Source of the DNA: Paenibacillus aestuarii
Lineage (GTDB): Bacteria; Bacillota; Bacilli; Paenibacillales; NBRC-103111
DNA: 64,000 nucleotides
Assembly (NCBI RefSeq): GCF_027789125.1
Contig: NZ_JAQFVF010000023.1
Location: forward strand, 310,001-374,000
Direction of reading: 5' to 3'
In this document: one piece after another, positions 32,028 to 42,030 of the stretch
How the letters are laid out: each line of letters opens with the position of its first letter
Numbering within the stretch: position 1 is the stretch's first letter
Notes under the pieces: model-generated
Told to the model about the DNA's origin: nothing
The model's database searches: none
Seen by the model: only the letters and a program-made list of their open reading frames with translations
Program-made: the position numbers and the translations under genes

Positions 32028-33095
32028 TTACTTGCTCTCCATATGCTTTGCCCGCAGCTGACCGCAGGCTGCAGCGATATCACTGCCTTGTTCACGGCGT
32101 ATGGTCGCATTAATTTTGCCCTTCTCGAGAATGCGCTGGAACGTAAAAATATCGTCGCGCGGCGTGCGCTTGAAATCCCGCTCCGCCACGAAGTTGACGG
32201 GAATCAGGTTCACGTGGCTCAGCGGCATTTCTTTGAGCACTTTCGCCAGCTCTTCCGCGTGTTCAGGCTGGTCATTGACTTCACCCATCAACGCGTATTC
32301 AAACGTAATCCGTCTGCCTGTCTTGGCGATGTAATATTTGCATGCTTCAATCAAATCAACGAATGGGAATCTCCGGTTAACCGGCATCAACTTCGAGCGC
32401 AGCTCATCGTTCGGCGCATGGATCGAAATCGCCAGATTAACCTGCAAATTCTCATCGGCAAACTTATAAATATTCGGTACGATCCCGCTTGTCGACACAG
32501 TAATATGGCGCTGGCCAATGTTCAAACCTTTCGGATGAATCATGATGCGCAAAAAGTTCATCGTCGACTCATAGTTCTCGAACGGTTCGCCAATCCCCAT
32601 GATAACGATGGAGCTGATGCGCTCCCCTGTCTCATCAAGCAGCTTTTGCGCTTTGACGACCTGGGCGACAATTTCACCGGGGCGCAGATCACGTTTCAAG
32701 CCGCCGAGCGTTGAGGCGCAGAACGTACAGCCGACACGGCAGCCCACTTGCGTCGTCACACAAATGCTGTTGCCATAGTTGTGCTTCATAACAACCGTTT
32801 CGATCGCATTCTTATCTTCCAGCTCAAACAAAAACTTAACCGTTCCGTCCTGTGACTGGTACTTCGTGATCTCCCCCAGCGTCACAAACTCGAAGGAATC
32901 CTTCAGCTTGTCGCGCAGCGATTTGGGCAAATTCGACATCTCATCGAAACTGAAGACGCGCTTGATATACAGCCAATCAAATATTTGGCCTGCACGGAAA
33001 GAGGACTCACCGTTCTCTTTCACCCAAGTTTGCCACTCATCCCAGTTTAAATCGTATACAAAAGGTTTCTCTTTCAAATATGGTTTCAAAGACAT
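32028..33095 (-). CDS. rlmN: 23S rRNA/tRNA adenine-C2 methyltransferase RlmN
   Basis: A 355-residue radical SAM enzyme that methylates A2503 of 23S rRNA and A37 of some tRNAs. The cluster motif CX3CX2C is seen as CRVGCTFC near residue 122, along with GIGEPFENY and the C-terminal catalytic Cys region ([10 protein letters not shown]). AGGTTGTGATG precedes the ATG. It sits between rsmB and stp as in Bacillus. Cfr-type resistance enzymes share this fold but the position and C-terminal sequence indicate RlmN. Confidence 0.95.
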   Translation of the reverse strand: MSLKPYLKEKPFVYDLNWDEWQTWVKENGESSFRAGQIFDWLYIKRVFSFDEMSNLPKSLRDKLKDSFEFVTLGEITKYQSQDGTVKFLFELEDKNAIETVVMKHNYGNSICVTTQVGCRVGCTFCASTLGGLKRDLRPGEIVAQVVKAQKLLDETGERISSIVIMGIGEPFENYESTMNFLRIMIHPKGLNIGQRHITVSTSGIVPNIYKFADENLQVNLAISIHAPNDELRSKLMPVNRRFPFVDLIEACKYYIAKTGRRITFEYALMGEVNDQPEHAEELAKVLKEMPLSHVNLIPVNFVAERDFKRTPRDDIFTFQRILEKGKINATIRREQGSDIAAACGQLRAKHMESK

Positions 33096-33197
33096 CTTTT
33101 CATCACAACCTGTAATTATTTCGTATATTTTTCGTTCACGATCTTGTCTATTTTATCACAAAAGGATGCCGAACACACGTCCTTGTGCTCTGCCAAA

Positions 33198-34664
33198 CTA
33201 TGCGCGTTTCTGCAGCCGGGCGATAAAGAAGCCGTCCGAATGATACTGCTGCGGCATGATCTGCACCATGCCGGATGCTGCCGCCTGCGGCTCAACACCG
33301 GCGAATGCATCCGCTGGAAGCGGCGCCAGTTCAAACTCGCTGTGCTGTGACAGGAAGCGCTCTATCATGTCTTCGTTCTCCGACCGCTCAATCGTGCAAG
33401 TGCTGTACACCAGCACCCCGCCCGGCTTGAGCAGCCGGTGCACCCGGCTTAGAATCGCATGCTGCAGCTCGCTGATGCTGGCAACCTCGGACTCATCTTT
33501 CGCCCATTTCAAATCCGGCTTGCGCCGAATCACGCCGAATCCGGAGCACGGCGCATCGAGCAGAATGCGATCGAACGACTCCGCCGCAAAATGCTCATCC
33601 AGCTTCTGCGCATCCATCACCAACGTCTGAATGGATGTTAATCCGAGCCGATCCGCCTGATCGGCAATCAGCTTCTGCTTGTGCTCATGCAGATCACAAG
33701 CCCAAATCTCCCCGATATCGTCCATTTTCTCGGCGATATGCGCGGTTTTACCACCCGGGGCGGCACAGCAGTCGAGCACCTTCATCCCCGGCTTTGGCGC
33801 GAGCGCCTCGGCGACGAGCATCGAGCTCTCGTCTTGGATGGAGAAGTCGCCCTGCTTGAAGCCGGGGTCGAGCGCCATATTGCCAGCGCCGTGCACCAGC
33901 ACACCGGCCGGCGCTAGCTTCGACGCTTCTGCGCTGACGCCTTCCGCCAGCAGCTGCTCGATCAGCTGCTGGCGCGTACGGCGCCGTTCGTTCGCGCGGA
34001 TGCTCACCTGCGGCGGCTCGTTGTTCGCCGCACAGATCTGTTCCGTCAGCTCTGGTCCGAGCTGACGAATCCAGCGCCGCACCAGCCATTCCGGATGGGA
34101 ATGGGTGAGTGCGATGCGCTTCACGTCGCCGAGCGCAGCCGGCAGCGTTAGCTCTTCCTTGCTGCGGAGCACGGCCCGCAGCACGCCGTTGACCATGCCG
34201 GAGATGCCTTGATGGCCCCGGCGCTTGGCAATGTTGACAGCTTCGCTCACCACCGCATGATCTGGGATGCGGTCGAGGTAGTGAAGCTGATAAAAACTAA
34301 GCCGGAGTAAACATCTTACCCACGGCTCCAACTTGGCTAGCCCTTTGCTGACAAAGCGCTCCAAAAAGAAATCGATTGTATTTTTACGTCCGATCGTTCC
34401 GTAAACAAGCTCCGTGGCCAGACCTGCGTCAGCCCGGTCTAACGCATATTTTTGCAGCGTTTGATTGAGCAGCAAGTTGCTGTAGGACTGATCCTCCTCA
34501 ACGCGCGTCAGCACTTCCAGCGCCGCATCGCGGGCGGAACGCTGAATAGCGCTGCTCTTCGCAGCGCCCGAGGATGATTTGGAAGCAGAAGCCTTAGCAG
34601 GCTTCTGCGGCTTGTGGCTCGTTCCGGATTGTGGACGGTTTGGTTTTTGCGTCGACAAATGCAT
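33198..34664 (-). CDS. rsmB: 16S rRNA cytosine-C5 methyltransferase RsmB
   Basis: A 488-residue m5C967 methyltransferase. The first 45 residues are a basic Ser/Lys/Pro-rich low-complexity extension. A NusB-like domain follows (ARDAALEVLTRVEEDQ and onward), then the catalytic domain with VLDCCAAPGGKTAHIA, DAPCSGFGVIRRKPD (catalytic Cys) and YSTCTIERSENEDM (second Cys). The start is uncertain: the ATG at 34664 is used here, but a TTG at 34658 sits at better spacing from AAAGAGGT. The fmt stop is immediately upstream. Confidence 0.93.
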   Translation of the reverse strand: MHLSTQKPNRPQSGTSHKPQKPAKASASKSSSGAAKSSAIQRSARDAALEVLTRVEEDQSYSNLLLNQTLQKYALDRADAGLATELVYGTIGRKNTIDFFLERFVSKGLAKLEPWVRCLLRLSFYQLHYLDRIPDHAVVSEAVNIAKRRGHQGISGMVNGVLRAVLRSKEELTLPAALGDVKRIALTHSHPEWLVRRWIRQLGPELTEQICAANNEPPQVSIRANERRRTRQQLIEQLLAEGVSAEASKLAPAGVLVHGAGNMALDPGFKQGDFSIQDESSMLVAEALAPKPGMKVLDCCAAPGGKTAHIAEKMDDIGEIWACDLHEHKQKLIADQADRLGLTSIQTLVMDAQKLDEHFAAESFDRILLDAPCSGFGVIRRKPDLKWAKDESEVASISELQHAILSRVHRLLKPGGVLVYSTCTIERSENEDMIERFLSQHSEFELAPLPADAFAGVEPQAAASGMVQIMPQQYHSDGFFIARLQKRA

Positions 34665-34679
34665 ACCTCTTTTTATCAA

Positions 34680-35648
34680 TTAAATTCCGTATACGGTACC
34701 TTCTGAAAGCTTTAAACCTCGGATAAGCTCGGCGACAGGCATGGCCTTCTTGCCGGCTGGTTGAATTTGAGTCAGCCAGATGGTGCCGCTGCCGGTCATC
34801 ACTTCTATCCCCTGCTCGCTGCTTTGCAGCACAGTGCCCGGCTGCGGTGTTGCGCCGCCAAGCTGAACGTCCGTTCGGCTCTTCGGCTGTGCAGCCTGTG
34901 GATTCGCTGCTGCCCAAACTTTCATCACTTCGCCATTCCAGAGCGTATATGCGCCCGGGAACGGGTTTAAGCCGCGAACTTGGTTCCAAATCTCAACGGC
35001 GGAGCGCGACCAGTCGATCAACTCGTCTTCACGACGGATGTTCGGGGAATACACGGCATCCGCTTCATTCTGAGCAACCGCTTGAATGCGCCCAGCCAGC
35101 AGATCCGGCAGCGTGCGCTTCAGCAGGTCCGCTCCCGCCAAGCTCAGCTTCTCGAACATTGTGCCTGTCGTGTCCGTGTCTTCAATCGCCACTTCCACCT
35201 TGCTGATCATATCGCCGGTATCCAGCCCTTCGGCCATGTACATAATGGTCACGCCCGTAACAGGCTCGCCACGCAGAATGGCATGATGAATCGGCGCGCC
35301 GCCCCGATATTTGGGCAGCAGCGAGGCATGGATGTTAATACATCCGTGCTCAGGCATCGACAACACCGATTTCGGCAAAATTTGACCGTAAGCCGCTGTC
35401 ACGATCAAATCCGGCTTGAATTGACGCAGCTGTTCGACCGCATCGGCCTGGCGCAGCTTTTCCGGTTGAAAAACCGGTATGCCGTGCTTCTCCGCTTCCA
35501 CCTTCACAGGCGGAGGCGTCAGCACGCGCTTGCGGCCTTTGGGCCGATCCGGCTGCGTAACCACAGCCGTAACGTTGTACCCTTCCGCGAGCAGCGCCCG
35601 CAAGGAGGGTACGGCAAAATCAGGCGTACCCATGAAAATGATATTCAC
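34680..35648 (-). CDS. fmt: Methionyl-tRNA formyltransferase
   Basis: A 322-residue enzyme that formylates initiator Met-tRNA using 10-formyl-THF. Seen are [15 protein letters not shown] at the start, the catalytic [14 protein letters not shown] with His and the downstream Asp in GLDTGDMI, and the C-terminal tRNA-binding domain. It overlaps the end of def by four bases. The def-fmt pair (add and remove the formyl group) is the usual arrangement. Length is standard. Confidence 0.97.
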   Translation of the reverse strand: MNIIFMGTPDFAVPSLRALLAEGYNVTAVVTQPDRPKGRKRVLTPPPVKVEAEKHGIPVFQPEKLRQADAVEQLRQFKPDLIVTAAYGQILPKSVLSMPEHGCINIHASLLPKYRGGAPIHHAILRGEPVTGVTIMYMAEGLDTGDMISKVEVAIEDTDTTGTMFEKLSLAGADLLKRTLPDLLAGRIQAVAQNEADAVYSPNIRREDELIDWSRSAVEIWNQVRGLNPFPGAYTLWNGEVMKVWAAANPQAAQPKSRTDVQLGGATPQPGTVLQSSEQGIEVMTGSGTIWLTQIQPAGKKAMPVAELIRGLKLSEGTVYGI

Positions 35649-36127
35649 TCGAATTCTTCCTCTTCTTCACTCGTATACGTTTTGGACGCCAAATCGGTGA
35701 ACAGAATACCGTTCAGGTGATCAATTTCGTGAAAAACGCAGCGCGCCAGCAGTTCTGTGCCGGTAACTTCAATTGGATTGCCGTTGCGGTCTTGACCTTT
35801 GGCCACGACGTTCATCGGTCTTTTTACATCTCCGCGAATACCCGGGATACTTAAGCAGCCCTCAGGTCCGTCCTGCTCGCCGCTTGCGGACACGATCTCC
35901 GGATTTACCATTTCGATCAAACCGCCGTGCTCTTCGCCGCAATCCATCACGATAACGCGCTTCAAAATGCCGATTTGCGGAGCAGCGAGGCCTACGCCTT
36001 CAGCATCATACATCGTGTCAGCCATATCATCGAGCAGTTTATGCAGATTTGCATTAAATTTAGTTACAGTGAGCGCCTTCTCCCGCAGTACAGGATCCGG
36101 ATCTTTAACAATAATACGTATAGCCAT
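35645..36127 (-). CDS. def: Peptide deformylase
   Basis: A 160-residue iron/zinc hydrolase that removes the N-formyl group from nascent proteins. All three family motifs are present: [15 protein letters not shown] and HEIDHLNG, where Cys and the two His bind the metal. The ATG at 36127 has AGGTG six bases upstream; a GTG at 36136 is too close to the same site. It overlaps fmt by four bases and follows priA. Confidence 0.96.
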   Translation of the reverse strand: MAIRIIVKDPDPVLREKALTVTKFNANLHKLLDDMADTMYDAEGVGLAAPQIGILKRVIVMDCGEEHGGLIEMVNPEIVSASGEQDGPEGCLSIPGIRGDVKRPMNVVAKGQDRNGNPIEVTGTELLARCVFHEIDHLNGILFTDLASKTYTSEEEEEFE

Positions 36128-36168
36128 AACGTGCACCTACCTCTATTTTCTGTCTCTCTTGATCATGA

Positions 36169-38682
36169 TTACATCAAAAATTGCGGGTCAACATCGACGC
36201 TGATTTGCAGCTTATCCTTCGCTGTACGTTCTTCAAACCACGCGACCGTACGGCCGACAAGCTCTGCAGCCTGTGTATCCCCCCGATATTTTACCACGCA
36301 TTGGAATCGATATCTATCTTTGATTCGGGAAATCGGCGAAGCGACCGGCCCCAGAACCTCCATCGTGAACGGTTCACTTGGGCTCGTAAAGTCGAGAAAC
36401 AAGTCCGCGGGTTTGTTCAGCTCTTCGGCAACGAATTCCTTTAGTCGGGTTACGAAAACTTCGGCAAAGCGAACGAGCAGCGTCAACTCCTCATGGGAGA
36501 ACGTGATCAGAATTAACTTCTGATACGGCGGATAGCCCAAATTGACTCGAATATCGAGCTCTTGGCGGGCGAAGCCCATGTAATCATGCCGGCTTGCGCT
36601 TTGGATGCTGTAATGCTCAGGGGTATACGTCTGCACGAAGACTTCACCCGGCTTCTCATGACGTCCGGCGCGCCCCGCAACCTGCGTCAGCAGTTGGAAC
36701 GTTCGTTCAGCCGAGCGGAAATCCGGTAAATTCAGCACCGTATCGGCAGCAATAACCCCCACCAGCGTCACATCTGGAAAATCAAGGCCTTTCGCGACCA
36801 TTTGCGTCCCCAGCAGCACATCAGCCTGTTTCTCACGGAACATCGTCAGCCATTTTTCGTGCGAGCCTTTTTCCGTTGTCGTATCCACATCCATGCGGAT
36901 GACGCGAATGCCGGGGAACAGCTTGCTTAACTCTTCTTCCACGCGCTGCGTCCCGGTCCCGAAGTGGCGGATATGCTCCGAAGTGCAGCTTGGACATTTC
37001 GTAACTTCACGTTCCGCATACCCGCAGTAATGGCAGCGCAGCATGCGCGAGCTCTGGTGATACGTCAGGGAAATATCGCAGTGCGGGCAAGTTGCCACGT
37101 ACCCGCATGTGCGGCACATGACAAAAGTTGCGTAGCCTCTGCGGTTCAGCAGCAAAACAGTCTGTTCTTCCTTGTGTAACCGTTCTTCGATCGCTTTATA
37201 CAACGGCTTGCTGAACATCGAACGATTTCCCGCCTTCAGCTCCTCGCGCATGTCAACAATTTCCACTGCGGGCAGCGGTCTGCCAGCGACCCGTTCCTTC
37301 ATCGTCAGCAATTGAAAAGGAGGCACCGGTTGCGAGCGCGTCCGCATCGTTTTCTGAATACTCTCTAGCGAAGGCGTAGCAGAACCCAGTACGACAGCGG
37401 CATGATGCTGCCTGGCCCGTTCAATCGACACATCGCGCGCATGATATTTGGGACTTTCTTCCTGTTTGTACGACGATTCATGCTCTTCATCAATAATGAT
37501 AAGACCAATTTGCGTAAAAGGAGCAAAAATCGCCGAACGCGCGCCAATGACTACCTTGACTTGCTTGCGGGTAATTTTGCGCCATTCATCGTAGCGCTCG
37601 CCACCCGAGAGGCGGCTGTGCAGAACGGCGACCAGATCGCCGAACCGCCCTTTGAATCGCTCCACCATCTGCGGTGTCAGCGAAATCTCCGGTACGAGCA
37701 CGATCGCTTCGCGTCCTTGATCCAGACATTCCTGGATGGATTGCAAATAAACTTCCGTCTTTCCGCTGCCCGTGACGCCATGCAATAAAAAAACTTCATG
37801 CCGCTTCTCGGCAACCGCGCTGCGGATAGGGGCGAATACACTGCTTTGCTCCTCCGTTAGTTGCAACGCCTGCGTCCGTGTAAACGAGCGTCCCGCGTAC
37901 GGATCGCGCAGCACTTCCACTTCGCGCAGCTCGATCCAACCGCGGTCAGCCAAGCTTTTGACCGTCCCGGCGCCGACCTGCACGGCCTCCATAAGCTCCG
38001 TCAGCTTGATCGTGAACGGATTCTCAATGAGATACCGCAGCACCTCCTGCTGCTTGTTCGCCCTCGCCGGCAGCTCTGCCAGCGCCTCTTCAAGACCTGC
38101 GCCGCCCTCCGGCGGAAAAACCGTCAACGCTTTTTTCGTCGACATGCGGTCTTTCACCATCTGCACCTCTGCAAGCACGCCTGCGGCCAGCAATTCTTTG
38201 ATCAGTGCGCCGGCGCTTGCATACCGTTCCATGAGAGCGTCCATCGAAACAGTGCCTTTAACCCTTACGAATTCAATGATTTCGTGCAGATCGGGCAAAT
38301 CCAGCATCGCCTGCACAGCTCTTTCATCGCCGATTTGCACCGCCCGCTCATATTTCGCTTTCAATGCGGCGGGAAGCATCGCTTGCAGTGCCGAAACTTC
38401 ATGGCACAAATATTTGCGGCTCATCCAACGGCCCAAATTAACAAGCTCACCCGTGAGTGGTGGAACTAAATCCAGCACGCTCTGGATCGGCTTCACGCGC
38501 CCCACGTCCATCTGCGTGTCTTCGCGGAGCCCGACGACGAACCCCTGCAAAGTCCGCGGACCAAATGGTACACCGACCCGGCTTCCTACTTCAACCCATT
38601 TGTGCAAATGTGCCGGCACTTCATAGTCAAATGCCCGATTCGTTTGCTTCGCCGGCACATCGACAATGACTTTTGCATACAT
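36169..38682 (-). CDS. priA: Primosomal replication restart helicase PriA
   Basis: An 837-residue 3'-to-5' helicase that reloads the replisome on repaired forks. The N-terminal DNA-binding region covers about 1-110, Walker A GVTGSGKTEVY is near residue 300, the DEEHESSYK box near 396, and a zinc-binding array of paired cysteines (CRTCG, CPHC, CHYC, CPSC) lies near 510-560. The C-terminal half shows TQMVAKGLDFPDV and QVAGRAGR. It lies between def and coaBC, as in Bacillus. Confidence 0.97.
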   Translation of the reverse strand: MYAKVIVDVPAKQTNRAFDYEVPAHLHKWVEVGSRVGVPFGPRTLQGFVVGLREDTQMDVGRVKPIQSVLDLVPPLTGELVNLGRWMSRKYLCHEVSALQAMLPAALKAKYERAVQIGDERAVQAMLDLPDLHEIIEFVRVKGTVSMDALMERYASAGALIKELLAAGVLAEVQMVKDRMSTKKALTVFPPEGGAGLEEALAELPARANKQQEVLRYLIENPFTIKLTELMEAVQVGAGTVKSLADRGWIELREVEVLRDPYAGRSFTRTQALQLTEEQSSVFAPIRSAVAEKRHEVFLLHGVTGSGKTEVYLQSIQECLDQGREAIVLVPEISLTPQMVERFKGRFGDLVAVLHSRLSGGERYDEWRKITRKQVKVVIGARSAIFAPFTQIGLIIIDEEHESSYKQEESPKYHARDVSIERARQHHAAVVLGSATPSLESIQKTMRTRSQPVPPFQLLTMKERVAGRPLPAVEIVDMREELKAGNRSMFSKPLYKAIEERLHKEEQTVLLLNRRGYATFVMCRTCGYVATCPHCDISLTYHQSSRMLRCHYCGYAEREVTKCPSCTSEHIRHFGTGTQRVEEELSKLFPGIRVIRMDVDTTTEKGSHEKWLTMFREKQADVLLGTQMVAKGLDFPDVTLVGVIAADTVLNLPDFRSAERTFQLLTQVAGRAGRHEKPGEVFVQTYTPEHYSIQSASRHDYMGFARQELDIRVNLGYPPYQKLILITFSHEELTLLVRFAEVFVTRLKEFVAEELNKPADLFLDFTSPSEPFTMEVLGPVASPISRIKDRYRFQCVVKYRGDTQAAELVGRTVAWFEERTAKDKLQISVDVDPQFLM

Positions 38683-38696
38683 CCGTATTCTCCTTC

Positions 38697-39905
38697 TTAA
38701 CGCTTAGGCTTCATCCGAGCCGCAGCGATTTCAAGCAGTCTGCGAGCAACCGCCTGTTTGCTTTGCACCGGAAGGGCCTCGACCAGGCCGTTGCGGTCAA
38801 AAATCCGCACCGCATTCGTATCTCCGCTGAATCCGGCGCCTTCCTGCGAAACGTCGTTGCCGACGATCAAATCGCAGTTTTTACGCTGCAGCTTATCGAG
38901 CGCATGCTCGTCCAATTTTTCCGTCTCCGCCGCAAAGCCAACGACAAATTGTTCCTTTTTTAACGTGCCGATTTCCTGTAAAATGTCAGGATTCTTCACG
39001 AGCTCCAGGGTGAGCGAATCCGATTTTTTCTTGATCTTTTGCGGTTCGATAACCGCCGGCCGATAGTCGGCAACTGCAGCCGCTTTAATAATCAAATCGC
39101 TGGCATCTAATCGTGACAGAACCGCTTCGCGCATATCCAAAGCAGACTTCACCGGCACGAGTTGGCAGCCCTTCGGTACTGGCAGCGCCGTCGGACCCGA
39201 CACGAGGGTAACCTGCGCGCCCATACGCGCCGCTTCTTCTGCAATAGCGTATCCCATTTTGCCTGAGGAATCGTTAGTGATATAGCGCACCGGATCGATC
39301 CGCTCGATCGTGCCGCCTGCTGTGACCAGCACTCGCTTACCTTGCAGTATTGCGCTGCCGGCAAAATAACGCTCAAGCGCAGCGACGATTTCCTCTGGCT
39401 CCGCCAAACGGCCCTTGCCGACATAGCCGCAAGCCAGCTGCCCTTCGCCAGGCTCAATGAAGCGCACGCCGCGATCCAGCAGCGTTTGCATATTTTGCTG
39501 CACGGCCGGATTCGCGTACATGTGCACATTCATCGCCGGGGCTACCCAGATTGGCGCTTCTGTCGCGAGCAGGGTCGTGCTGAGCATGTCATCCCCAAGG
39601 CCCAAAGCTACCTTGCCGATCATATTTGCCGTAGCCGGCGCAATCAGCACCAGATCGGCGCTGTCCGCCAAATCAATATGCGACACGACGGAAGGATCTT
39701 TCTCGTCAAACGTATCCACAAACACATGGTGACGCGACAACGTTTGAAACGTTAACGGCGCTACGAATTGGACCGCAGACGCTGTCATGATGACACGGAC
39801 ATGCGCTCCCGCCTGCGTCAGCTTGCTGGTCAATGCGGCCGCTTTATAAGCGGCAATACCTCCGCATACTCCAAGTACGATTGTTTTCCCACGCAGAACA
39901 CTCAC
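38697..39905 (-). CDS. coaBC: Bifunctional phosphopantothenoylcysteine decarboxylase/synthetase CoaBC
   Basis: A 402-residue coenzyme A enzyme. The N-terminal CoaC flavoprotein part (about 1-185) has GVCGGIAAYKAA, APAMNVHMYANP and the active-site Cys in CGYVGKGRLAEP. The CoaB part follows with VTAGGTIERIDPVRYITN and the CTP-binding NDVSQEGAGF. It converts 4'-phosphopantothenate plus cysteine to phosphopantetheine. The start is GTG at 39905, seven bases after AAGGAGG, which gives the normal length; an upstream frame to 39944 adds an unlikely hydrophobic stretch. A terminator-like hairpin lies between it and rpoZ. Confidence 0.95.
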   Translation of the reverse strand: MSVLRGKTIVLGVCGGIAAYKAAALTSKLTQAGAHVRVIMTASAVQFVAPLTFQTLSRHHVFVDTFDEKDPSVVSHIDLADSADLVLIAPATANMIGKVALGLGDDMLSTTLLATEAPIWVAPAMNVHMYANPAVQQNMQTLLDRGVRFIEPGEGQLACGYVGKGRLAEPEEIVAALERYFAGSAILQGKRVLVTAGGTIERIDPVRYITNDSSGKMGYAIAEEAARMGAQVTLVSGPTALPVPKGCQLVPVKSALDMREAVLSRLDASDLIIKAAAVADYRPAVIEPQKIKKKSDSLTLELVKNPDILQEIGTLKKEQFVVGFAAETEKLDEHALDKLQRKNCDLIVGNDVSQEGAGFSGDTNAVRIFDRNGLVEALPVQSKQAVARRLLEIAAARMKPKR

Positions 39906-39924
39906 CCTACATCCTCCTTTGCAT

Positions 39925-39958
39925 AAAAAAGAAAAAAATAACAACCACTAAGGGTTGT
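39925..39958 (-). terminator. Hairpin between rpoZ and coaBC
   Basis: On the minus strand ACAACC pairs with GGTTGT around a six-base loop and is followed by a long T-rich tract (TATTTTTTTC). It lies after rpoZ and 20 bases before the coaBC ribosome site, so it could attenuate transcription into coaBC. Confidence 0.65.
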
Positions 39959-39970
39959 CGGGGTGATGCA

Positions 39971-40186
39971 TTATTTCACGATTTCTTTGGTCTGAATTTT
40001 TTCGTAAGCGATATAGTCGCCGTACAGTTCTTCCAGAGCAACGCCGACTTGTTTATGAGATTTTTGCCCTCTCAAATCGGATTTCGCGCCGTCACGCAGC
40101 AATCTTGCACGCTTAGCAGCAGCAACGACCAAGGAATATTTGCTGTCTACTTTATCGAGCAGCTTATCAATTGAAGGATATAGCAT
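39971..40186 (-). CDS. rpoZ: RNA polymerase omega subunit
   Basis: A 71-residue omega subunit that assists RNA polymerase assembly. It begins [21 protein letters not shown], followed by AAKRARLL and [16 protein letters not shown], the family pattern in Bacillota. It starts three bases after the gmk stop. A hairpin with a T-tract follows it. Confidence 0.95.
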   Translation of the reverse strand: MLYPSIDKLLDKVDSKYSLVVAAAKRARLLRDGAKSDLRGQKSHKQVGVALEELYGDYIAYEKIQTKEIVK

Positions 40187-40189
40187 ATT

Positions 40190-40828
40190 TTAGTTCACCT
40201 CACCAATCCATTGTATGACTTTCGGATACATCCGGTCTTTCTTGCAGTGTTCGGCCGAAAGAATCGCTTGTATTTTGGAACAAGCCGTCTCAACGCGATC
40301 ATTAACGATAGCATAATCGTAATGCTCCATCAAGCGAATCTCATCCACGGCAACCGACATCCGGCTGCGAATGACTTCGTCCGTTTCCGTACCGCGGGTC
40401 ACGATCCGGTTCTCCAGCTCGTCTAGCGACGGCGGCAGCAGGAAAATAAACACGCCCTCTGGAAACTTCTGCTTCACCTGCAGCGCACCCTGAACTTCAA
40501 TCTCCAGAATGACATCTTGGCCGGCGCGCAGCGTCTCTTCAACAAATCGTCTAGGTGTGCCGTAATAATTACCCACATATTCTGCCCATTCCAGCACTTC
40601 GTCCGCTTCGATCATCTGCTGAAATTGCTCCCGCGTCTTGAAAAAGTAGTTAACGCCATCGACTTCGCCTTGTCTCGGCGAGCGCGTCGTCGCGGATACC
40701 GAATAAACAATATCAGGAGAACATTTGCGCAGTTCAGCGCAAACCGTACCTTTGCCAACGCCGGATGGACCGGACAACACAATTAAAATGCCTCTCTCAC
40801 GCTCGAGAGTGTTCGTATTACTCGTCAT
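40190..40828 (-). CDS. gmk: Guanylate kinase
   Basis: A 212-residue enzyme that phosphorylates GMP to GDP. It has the P-loop [12 protein letters not shown], the GMP-binding [19 protein letters not shown], and the lid with [13 protein letters not shown]. Two in-frame ATG codons lie at 40834 and 40828; the second has AAGGA at eight-base spacing and is used. It overlaps the remA end by 11 bases. The remA-gmk-rpoZ order is conserved across Bacillota. Confidence 0.96.
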   Translation of the reverse strand: MTSNTNTLERERGILIVLSGPSGVGKGTVCAELRKCSPDIVYSVSATTRSPRQGEVDGVNYFFKTREQFQQMIEADEVLEWAEYVGNYYGTPRRFVEETLRAGQDVILEIEVQGALQVKQKFPEGVFIFLLPPSLDELENRIVTRGTETDEVIRSRMSVAVDEIRLMEHYDYAIVNDRVETACSKIQAILSAEHCKKDRMYPKVIQWIGEVN

Positions 40829-41078
40829 GATCATCGTCCTTGTTCGAAAGTCGATGCGCTACCGTTTCTGGTTGTACCGCCGACAAAATCACGTGATCGC
40901 TGTCGGTGATAATTACGGCCCGGGTCCTTCTTCCGTACGTAGCGTCAATCAGCATGTGGCGGTCACGTGCTTCCTGAATGATTCTCTTGATCGGCGCCGA
41001 TTCCGGACTGACGATCGAGATAATGCGGTTCGCCGATACGATGTTCCCGAACCCGATATTGATTAATTTGATAGCCAT
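40818..41078 (-). CDS. remA: Extracellular matrix regulator RemA (DUF370)
   Basis: An 86-residue DNA-binding protein. [20 protein letters not shown] and the [22 protein letters not shown] core match RemA, which oligomerises into rings and wraps DNA to activate biofilm matrix genes. The C-terminal eight residues are mostly acidic. It lies between yicC and gmk, as B. subtilis ylzA does, and overlaps gmk. Confidence 0.95.
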   Translation of the reverse strand: MAIKLINIGFGNIVSANRIISIVSPESAPIKRIIQEARDRHMLIDATYGRRTRAVIITDSDHVILSAVQPETVAHRLSNKDDDHDE

Positions 41079-41110
41079 TCAACTTCCTCCTCGTGAAGCC
41101 CCATGCTGCC

Positions 41111-41995
41111 TCACTCGATATTCTGTATTTGTTCTCGCATTTTCTCAAGCTCTGCTTTCATTTGAATGACTCTCGTTGTAAGCTCAGCATGATTCGCTTT
41201 GGAGCCAATCGTATTCACTTCGCGATTCATCTCCTGAATCAGGAAGTCAAGCTTGCGTCCAACAGGCTCGCTATCGATAAGCAGGCTGTCGAACTGTTGA
41301 AAATGACTCTGCAGACGTGTCAATTCTTCATCCACGTTCGAGCGTTCGGCAAAGATTGCAATTTCTGCGGCTAATCGCTGTTCATCGATTGGCGATTGAT
41401 CCTGCAGAAGGGAATTGATCCGGCTGCTCAGTTTCGCCGAATAATCAAGCACGACCTGAGGAGCATAAACGTGCAGCTCCGCATGGACCCGCTTCAGCTC
41501 ATTCAACCGCAGGCGAATGTCTTGCTCCAGGAATGCGCCTTCACGCAGCCGCATCTCTGTCAAGCGGGTAACGGCGTCTAGAAGGCAGGCACACAGCTCG
41601 GTTTGAATCTGCTCATCCGGGTCTGTGCGCTCTTCTTTCATCTGCACAAGATCAGGCAATCTGAGCAAATCCTTGAGTTCCAGCCGCTCTGTAAAACCAT
41701 AGCGCTCCTTCAGCTGCTCGGCAGCTTGAAGATAGGCGTCAGCCAATGCAAAGTCAACTGTCACGTTCTTGGCTAATGCCGCTTCACGCTCAGCTGTAAT
41801 GAAGACGTCAACACGCCCTCTCTTCACCGCTAGCAGCGCGGTCTTCTTCAAAGCGTCCTCAAAAGCCGCCCATTCCTTGGGCATACGCACAGCTACTTCA
41901 CAATACCTATGATTGACCGATTTGACATCGATAAATACCTTGTATCCCGCAAAAGAACGATTCGCTTGTCCGAATCCGGTCATACTGCAAATCAT
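41111..41995 (-). CDS. YicC/YloC family endoribonuclease
   Basis: A 294-residue YicC-family protein. The start MICSMTGFGQA, then VFIDVKSVNHRYCEVAVRMP and the C-terminal FLIQEMNREVNTIGSKAN are the family signatures. The E. coli homologue is an endoribonuclease acting on small RNAs; the B. subtilis homologue is YloC. The ATG at 41995 is preceded by GGATGTGAT and gives the expected N-terminus; upstream in-frame ATGs add five residues without a better site. It heads the remA-gmk-rpoZ group. Confidence 0.92.
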   Translation of the reverse strand: MICSMTGFGQANRSFAGYKVFIDVKSVNHRYCEVAVRMPKEWAAFEDALKKTALLAVKRGRVDVFITAEREAALAKNVTVDFALADAYLQAAEQLKERYGFTERLELKDLLRLPDLVQMKEERTDPDEQIQTELCACLLDAVTRLTEMRLREGAFLEQDIRLRLNELKRVHAELHVYAPQVVLDYSAKLSSRINSLLQDQSPIDEQRLAAEIAIFAERSNVDEELTRLQSHFQQFDSLLIDSEPVGRKLDFLIQEMNREVNTIGSKANHAELTTRVIQMKAELEKMREQIQNIE

Positions 41996-42030
41996 CCTCA
42001 TCACATCCATTAACCTATTTTAATTCATTT

